Position numbers and translations under genes: made by a program | Part shown: piece after piece, positions 58,301-64,000 of the stretch | How the letters are laid out: each line of letters begins with the position of its first letter | How positions within the stretch are numbered: the stretch's first letter is position 1 | Source of the DNA: Loripinus fragilis | Taxonomy: Eukaryota; Mollusca; Bivalvia; Lucinida; Lucinidae | Length of the DNA: 64,000 nt | Reading direction: 5' to 3' | Assembly: GCA_964019695.1 (NCBI GenBank) | Contig: OZ026516.1 | Location: 77,951,018 to 78,015,017 of the forward strand | The notes under the pieces: generated by a model | Database searches by the model: none | What the model was told of the DNA's origin: nothing | Seen by the model: the letters and a program-made list of their open reading frames with translations, nothing else

Positions 58301-61300
58301 GTTGTACTGTAAGTTCGATGAGTTGGATAAGTTGAACTGTAAGTTGGATGAGTTGGCTAAGTTGTACTGTAAGTTCGATGAGTTGGCTAAGTTGTACTGT
58401 AAGTTCGATGAGTTGGCTAAGTTGAGGATGAGTTCGATAAGTTGGGTAAGTTTTACTGTAAGTTGGATGAGTTGGCTAAGTTGTACTGTAAGTTGGATGA
58501 GTTGGCTAAGTTGAGGATGAGTTCGATGAGTTGGATAAGTTGTACTGTAATTTCGATGAGTTGGCTAAGTTGGAATGTAAGTTTGATGAGTTGGATAAGT
58601 TGAGGATGAGTTCGATGAGTTGGATAAGTTGTACTGTAAGTTGGATTAGTTGGCTAGGTTGTACTGTAAGTTCGATGAGTTTGCTAAGTTGAGGATGTGT
58701 TCGATAAGTTGGGTAAGTTGTACTGTAAGATCGATGAATTAGATAAGTTGGAATGTAAGTTCGATGAGTTGGCTAAGTTGGAATGTAAGTTCGATGAGTT
58801 GGATAAGTTGAGGATGAGTTCGATGAGTTGGATAAGTTGGACGGTAAGTTGGATGAGTTGGATAAGTTGAGGATGAGTTCGATGAGTTGGATAAGTTGTA
58901 CTGTAAGTTGGATGAGTTGGATAAGTTGAGGATGAGTTCGATGAGTTGGCTAAGTTGTACTGTAAGTTATATGAGTTGGCTAAGTTGAGAATGAGTTTGA
59001 TGAGTTGGATAAGTTGTACTGTAAGTTGGAGGATTTGGCTAAGTTGGAATGTAAGTTCGATGAGTTGGATAAGTTGAGGATGAGTTCGATGAGTTGGATA
59101 AGTTGCACTGTAAACTGGATGAGTGGGCTAAGTTGTACTGTAAGTTCGATGAGTTGGCTAAGTTGAGGATGAGTTCGATAAGTTGGGTAGGTTGTACTGT
59201 AAGTTCGATGAGTTAGATAAGTTGGAATGTAAGTTTGATGAGTTGGCTAAGTTGGAATGTAAGTTCGATGAGTTGGATAAGTTGAGGATGAGTTCGATGA
59301 GTTGGATAAGTTGGACAGTAAGTTGGATGAGTTGGATAAGTTGTACTGTAAGTTCGATGAGTTGGCTAAGTTGTACTGTACGTTCGATGAGTTGGCTAAG
59401 TTGAGGATGAGTTCGATAAGTTGGGTAAGTTGTACTGTAAGTTGGGTGAGTTGGCTAAGTTGAGGATGAGTTCGATGAGTTGGATAAGTTGTACTGTAAT
59501 TTCGATGAGTTGGCTAAGTTGGAATGTAAGTTCGATGAGTTGGATAAGTTGAGGATGAGTTCGATAAGTTGGGTAAGTTGTACTGTAAGTTGGATGAGTT
59601 GGCTAAGTTGAGGATGAGTTCGATGGGTTGGATAAGTTGTACTGTAAGGTGGATGAGTTGGCTAAGTTGTACTGTAAGTTGGATTAGTTGGCTAAATTGT
59701 ACTGTAAGTTCGATGAGTTGGCTAAGTTGAGGATGAGTTCGATGAGATGGATAAGTTGGACGGTAAGTTGGATGAGTTGGATAAGTTGAGGATGAGTTCG
59801 ATGAGTTGGATAAGTTGTACTGTAAGTTGGATGAGTTGGATAAGTTGAGGATGACTTCGATGAGTTGGCTTAGTTGTACTGTAAGTTTGATGAGTTGGCT
59901 AAGTTGGAATGTACGTTCGATGAGTTGGTTAAGTTGAGGATGAGTTCGATGAGTGGGATAAGTTGTACTGTAAGTTGGATGAGTTGGCTAAGTTGTACTG
60001 TAAGTTCGATGAGTTGGCTAAGTTGAGGATGAGTTCGATGAGTTGGATAAGTTGGACGGTAAGTTGGATGAGTTGGATAAGTTGAGGATGAGTTCGATGA
60101 GTTGGATAAGTTGTACTGTAAGTTGGATGAGTTGGATAAGTTGAGGATGAGTTCGATGAGTTGGCTAAGTTGTACTGTAAGTTTGATGAGTTGGCTAAGT
60201 TGAGAATGAGTTTTATGAGTTGGATAAGTTGTACTGTAAGTTGGAGGATTTGGCTAAGTTGGAATGTAAGTTCGATGAGTTGGATAAGTTGAGGATGAGT
60301 TCGATGAGTTGGATAAGTTGTACTGTAAGTTGGATGAGTTGACTAAGTTGTACTGTAAGTTCGATGAGTTGGCTAAGTTGAGGATGAGTTCGATAAGTTG
60401 GGTAAGTTGTACTGTAAGTTCGATGATTAGATAAGTTGGAATGTAAGTTGGATGAGTTGGCTAAGTTGGAATGTAAGTTCGATGAGTTGGATAAGTTGAG
60501 GATGAGTTGGATGAGTTGGCTTAGTTGTACTGTAAGTTGGATGAGTTGGCTAAGTTGAGGATGAGTTCGATAAGTTGGGTAAGTTGTACTGTAAGTTCGA
60601 TGATTAGATAAGTTGGAATGTAAGTTCGATGAGTTGGCTAAGTTGGAATGTAAGTTCGATGATTTGGATAAGTTGAGGATGAGTTCGATGAGTTGGATAA
60701 GTTGGACGGTAAGTTGGATAAGTTGTACTGTAAGTTCGATGAGTTGGCTAAGTTAAGGATGAGTTCAATGAGTTGGATAAGTTGTACTGTAAGTTGGATG
60801 AGTTGGCTAAGTTGTACTGTAAGTTCGATGAGTTGGCTAAGTTGGAATGTAAGTTCGATGAGTTGGATAAGTTGAGGATGAGTTTGATAAGTTGGATAAG
60901 TTGTACTGTAAGTTGGTAGAGTTGGCTTAGTTGTACTGTAAGTTTGATGAGTTGGCTAAGTTGAGGATGAGTTTGATGAGATGGATAAGTTGGATGGTAA
61001 GTTGGATGAGTTGGATAAGTTGAGGATGAGTTCGATGAGTTGGATAAGTTGTACTGTAAGTTGGTTGAGTTGGATAAGTTGAGGATGAGTTCGATGAGTT
61101 GGCTAAGTTGTACTGTAAGTTTGATGAGTTGGCTTAGTTGGAATGTACGTTCGATGAGTTGGCTAAGTTGAGAATGAGTTCGATGAGTTGGATAAGTTGG
61201 ACGGTAAGTTGGATGAGTTGGATAAGTTGAGGATGAGTTCGATGAGTTGGATAAGTTGTACTGTAAGTTGGATGAGTTGGATAAGTTGAGGATGAGTTCG

Positions 61301-64000
61301 ATAAGTTGGCTAAGTTGTACTGTACGTTTGATGAGTTGGCTAAGTTGAGAATGAGTTTGATGAGTTGGATAAGTTGTACTGTAAGTTGGAGGATTTGGCT
61401 AAGTTGGAATGTAAGTTCGATGAGTTGGATAAGTTGAGGATGAGTTCGATGAGTTGGATAAGTTGTACTGTAAGTTGGATGAGTTGGCTTAGTTGTACTG
61501 TAAGTTCGATGAGTTGGCTAAGTTGAGGATGAGTTTGATAAGTTGGGTAAGTTGTACTGTAAGTTCGATGAGTTAGATAAGTTGGAATGTAAGTTCGATG
61601 AGTTGGCTAAGTTGGAATGTAAGTTCGATGAGTTGTATAACTTGAGGATGAGTTCGATGAGTTGGATAAGTTGGACAGTAAGTTGGATGAGTTAGATAAG
61701 TTGTACTGTAAGTTCGATGAGTTGGCTAAGTTAAGGATGAGTTCGATGAGTTGGATAAGTTGTACTGTAAGTTGGATGAGTTGGCTAAGTTGTACTGTAA
61801 GTTCGATGAGTTGGCTAAGTTGATGATGAGTTTGATGAGTTGGGTAAGTTGTACTGTAAGTTGGATGAGTTGGCTAAGTTGTACTGTAAGTTCAATGAGT
61901 TGGCTAAGTTGAGGATGAGTTCGATAAGTTGGGTAAGTTGTACTGTAAGTTGGATGAGTTGACTAAGTTGAGGTTGAGTTCGATGAGCTGGATAAGTTGT
62001 ACTGTAAGTTGGATGAGTTGGCTAAGTTGTACTGTAAGTTCGATGAGTTGGCTAAGTTGTACTGTACGTTCGATGAGTTGGCTAAGTTGAGGATGAGTTC
62101 GATAAGTTGGGTAAGTTGTACTGTAAGTTGGGTGAGTTGGCTAAGTTGAGGATGAGTTCGATGAGTTGGATAAGTTGTACTGTAATTTCGATGAGTTGGC
62201 TAAGTTGGAATGTAAGTTCGATGAGTTGGATAAGTTGAGGATGAGTTCGATGAGTTGGATAAGTTGTACTGTAAGTTGGATTAGTTGGCTAGGTTGTACT
62301 GTAAGTTCGATGAGTTGGCATAGTTGAGGATGAGTTCGATAAGTTGGGTAAGTTGTACTGTAAGTTCGATGAGTTAGATAAGTTGGAATGTAAGTTCGAT
62401 GAGTTGGCTAAGTTGGAATGTAAGTTCGATGAGTTGGATAAGTTGAGGATGAGTTCGATGAGTTGGATAAGTTGGACGGTAAGTTGGATAAGTTGTACTG
62501 TAAGTTGGATGAGTTGGCTAAGTTAAGGATGAGTTTAATGAGTTGGATAAGTTGTACTGTAAGTTGGATGAGTTGGCTAAGTTGTACTGTAAGTTCGATG
62601 AGTTGGCTAAGTTGGAATGTAAGTTCGATGAGTTGGATAAGTTGAGGATGAGTTTGATAAGTTGGATAAGTTGTACTGTAAGTTGGATGAGTTGGCTTAG
62701 TTGTACTGTAAGTTTGATGAGTTGGCTTAGTTGAGGATGAGTTCGATGAGATGGATAAGTTGGACGGTAAGTTGGATGAGTTGGATAAGTTGAGGATGAG
62801 TTCGATGAGTTGGATAAGTTGTACTGTAAGTTGGTTGAGTTGGATAAGTTGAGGGTGAGTTCGATGAGTGGGCTAAGTTGTACTGTAAGTTTGATGAGTT
62901 GGCTAAGTTGGAATGTACGTTCGATGAGTTGGCTAAGTTGAGGATGAGTTCGATGAGTGGGATAAGTTGTACTGTAAGGTGGATGAGTTGGCTAAGTTGT
63001 ACTGTAAGTTCGATGAGTTGGCTAAGTTGAGGATGAGTTCGATAAGTTGGGTAAGTTGTACTGTAAGTTGGATGAGTTGGCTAAGTTGTACTGTAAGTTG
63101 GATGAGTTGGCTAAGTTGTACTGTAAGTTCGATGAGTTGGCTAAGTTGAGGATGAGTTCGATAAGTTGGGTAAGTTGTACTGTAAGTTCGATGAGTTAGA
63201 TAAGTTTGAATGTAAGTTCGATGAGTTGGCTAAGTTGGAATGTAAGTTCGATGAGTTGGATAAGTTGAGGATGAGTTCGATGAGTTGGATAAGTTGGACG
63301 GTAAGTTGGATGAGTTGGATAAGTTGTAATATAAGTTCAATGAGTTGGCTAAGTTAAGGATGAGTTCGATGAGTTGGATAAGTTGTACTGTAAGTTGGAT
63401 GAGTTGGCTAAGTTGTAATGTAAGTTCGATGAGTTGGCTAAGTTGAGGATGAGTTGGGTAAGTTGTACTGTAAGTTGGATGAGTTGGCTAAGTTGTACTG
63501 TAAGTTCGATGAGTTGGCTAAGTTGAGGATGAGTTCGATAAGTTGGGTAAGTTGTACTGTAAGTTCGATGAGTTGGCTATGTTGAGGATGAGTTCGATGA
63601 GTTGGATAAGTTGTACTGTAAGTTGGATGAGTTGGCTTAGTTGTACTGTAAGTTTGATGAGTTGGATAAGTTGTACTGTAAGTTCGATGAGTTGGCTAAG
63701 TTGAGGATGAGTTCGATAAGTTGGGTAAGTTGGAATGTAAGTTCGATGAGTTGGCTAAGTTGGAATGTAAGTTCGATGAGTTGGATAAGTTGTACTGTAA
63801 GTTCGATGAGTTGGCTAAGTTGTAATGTAAGTTCGATGAGTTGGATAAGTTGAGGATGAGTTCGATGAGTTGGCTAAGTTGTACTGTAAGTTCGATAAGT
63901 TGGCTAAGTTGAGGATGAGTTCGATGAGTTGGATAAGTAGAGGATGAGTTCGATAAGTTGGGTAAGTTGGAATATAAGTTCGATGAGTTGGCTAAGTTGG
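43326..64000 (+). repeat. Large 29/30-bp G/T-rich minisatellite with nested higher-order repeats
   Basis: More than 20 kb, running off the window end, about 700 monomers. The 30-bp type combines TTGTACTGTAAG (or TTGGAATGTAAG, TTGGACGGTAAG), TTCGATGAGTTGG (or TTGGATGAG, TTTGATGAG) and a CTAAG, ATAAG or GTAAG end. The 29-bp type starts TTGAGGATGAG. Higher-order copies share diagnostic variants: 3133 bp (46340-49472 against 49473-52605), 1082 bp nested inside, about 3000 bp (52204 against 55204) and 414 bp (53821 against 54235). The plus strand is C-poor: one common 30-bp monomer is 11 T, 9 G, 7 A, 3 C. Repeated decapeptides such as YCKFDELAKL arise from 30-bp units and shift frame at every 29-bp unit, so no real protein is encoded. 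Confidence 0.97.

Noticed and set aside
43414..63853. Dozens of 60-113-codon open frames with YCKFDELAKL-type repeats, as a possible coiled-coil repeat protein family
   Set aside because: They come from the 30-bp monomer read in frame and end wherever a 29-bp monomer shifts phase. All frames look equally open, and no start, splice or terminal domain is present.
43326..64000. Telomeric repeat array
   Set aside because: The monomer is 29-30 bp and unlike short animal telomere repeats such as TTAGGG; it is more likely an interstitial or pericentromeric satellite.

Overview
This window looks like a gene-poor, repeat-dominated stretch of an animal nuclear genome. The likely source is a marine invertebrate, most plausibly a bivalve or other mollusc. 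That inference rests on the mix of repeats: RNase H-bearing non-LTR retrotransposons, Penelope-like reverse transcriptase remnants ending in a VNPITV-type C-terminus, tRNA-derived SINEs with CAAA-rich tails, many foldback elements and long minisatellites. No intact host protein-coding gene, rRNA or functional tRNA gene was recognised. Every long open frame with a recognisable domain belongs to a decayed mobile element. The species cannot be named from sequence alone.

1-17.1 kb is a nest of retroelement remains. A minus-strand Penelope-like RT fragment (1-900) is followed by a minus-strand RNase H-type non-LTR element (6225 down to 1217). That element is interrupted by a plus-strand, 5'-truncated relative (about 4019-5430) and by a 405-bp dispersed repeat (2561-2965). 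A nearly full-length but dead plus-strand non-LTR element follows (about 7190-13264: gag with zinc knuckles, then endonuclease, RT, RNase H and a CAT microsatellite tail). Next come a minus-strand gag pseudogene of a related family (13267-14590), a plus-strand Penelope-like pseudogene (14757-16360) and rearranged pieces of its flanks (to 17.1 kb).

17.1-32.2 kb is AT-rich noncoding DNA holding small nonautonomous elements: several foldback or MITE-like elements, two minisatellites, a cluster of near-palindromes, tRNA-derived SINE copies, and further copies of the 405-bp repeat and of the Penelope-like 3' tail.

32.2-40.3 kb carries three tandem arrays. They are a 56-bp/112-bp satellite (32245-36135), a 66/85-bp satellite (36330-37540) and a degenerate block built on a GGCGGCCATGTTTTTGACGG motif (38590-40318), with a minus-strand tRNA-derived SINE between the second and third.

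40.7-42.35 kb is a decayed CR1-like non-LTR retrotransposon. From about 42.4 kb to the window end lies more than 21 kb of one G/T-rich minisatellite made of 29- and 30-bp monomers, with nested higher-order repeats of about 414, 1082, 3000 and 3133 bp and a segment repeated 17,027 bp apart. The many short open frames inside it are by-products of the repeat, not genes.
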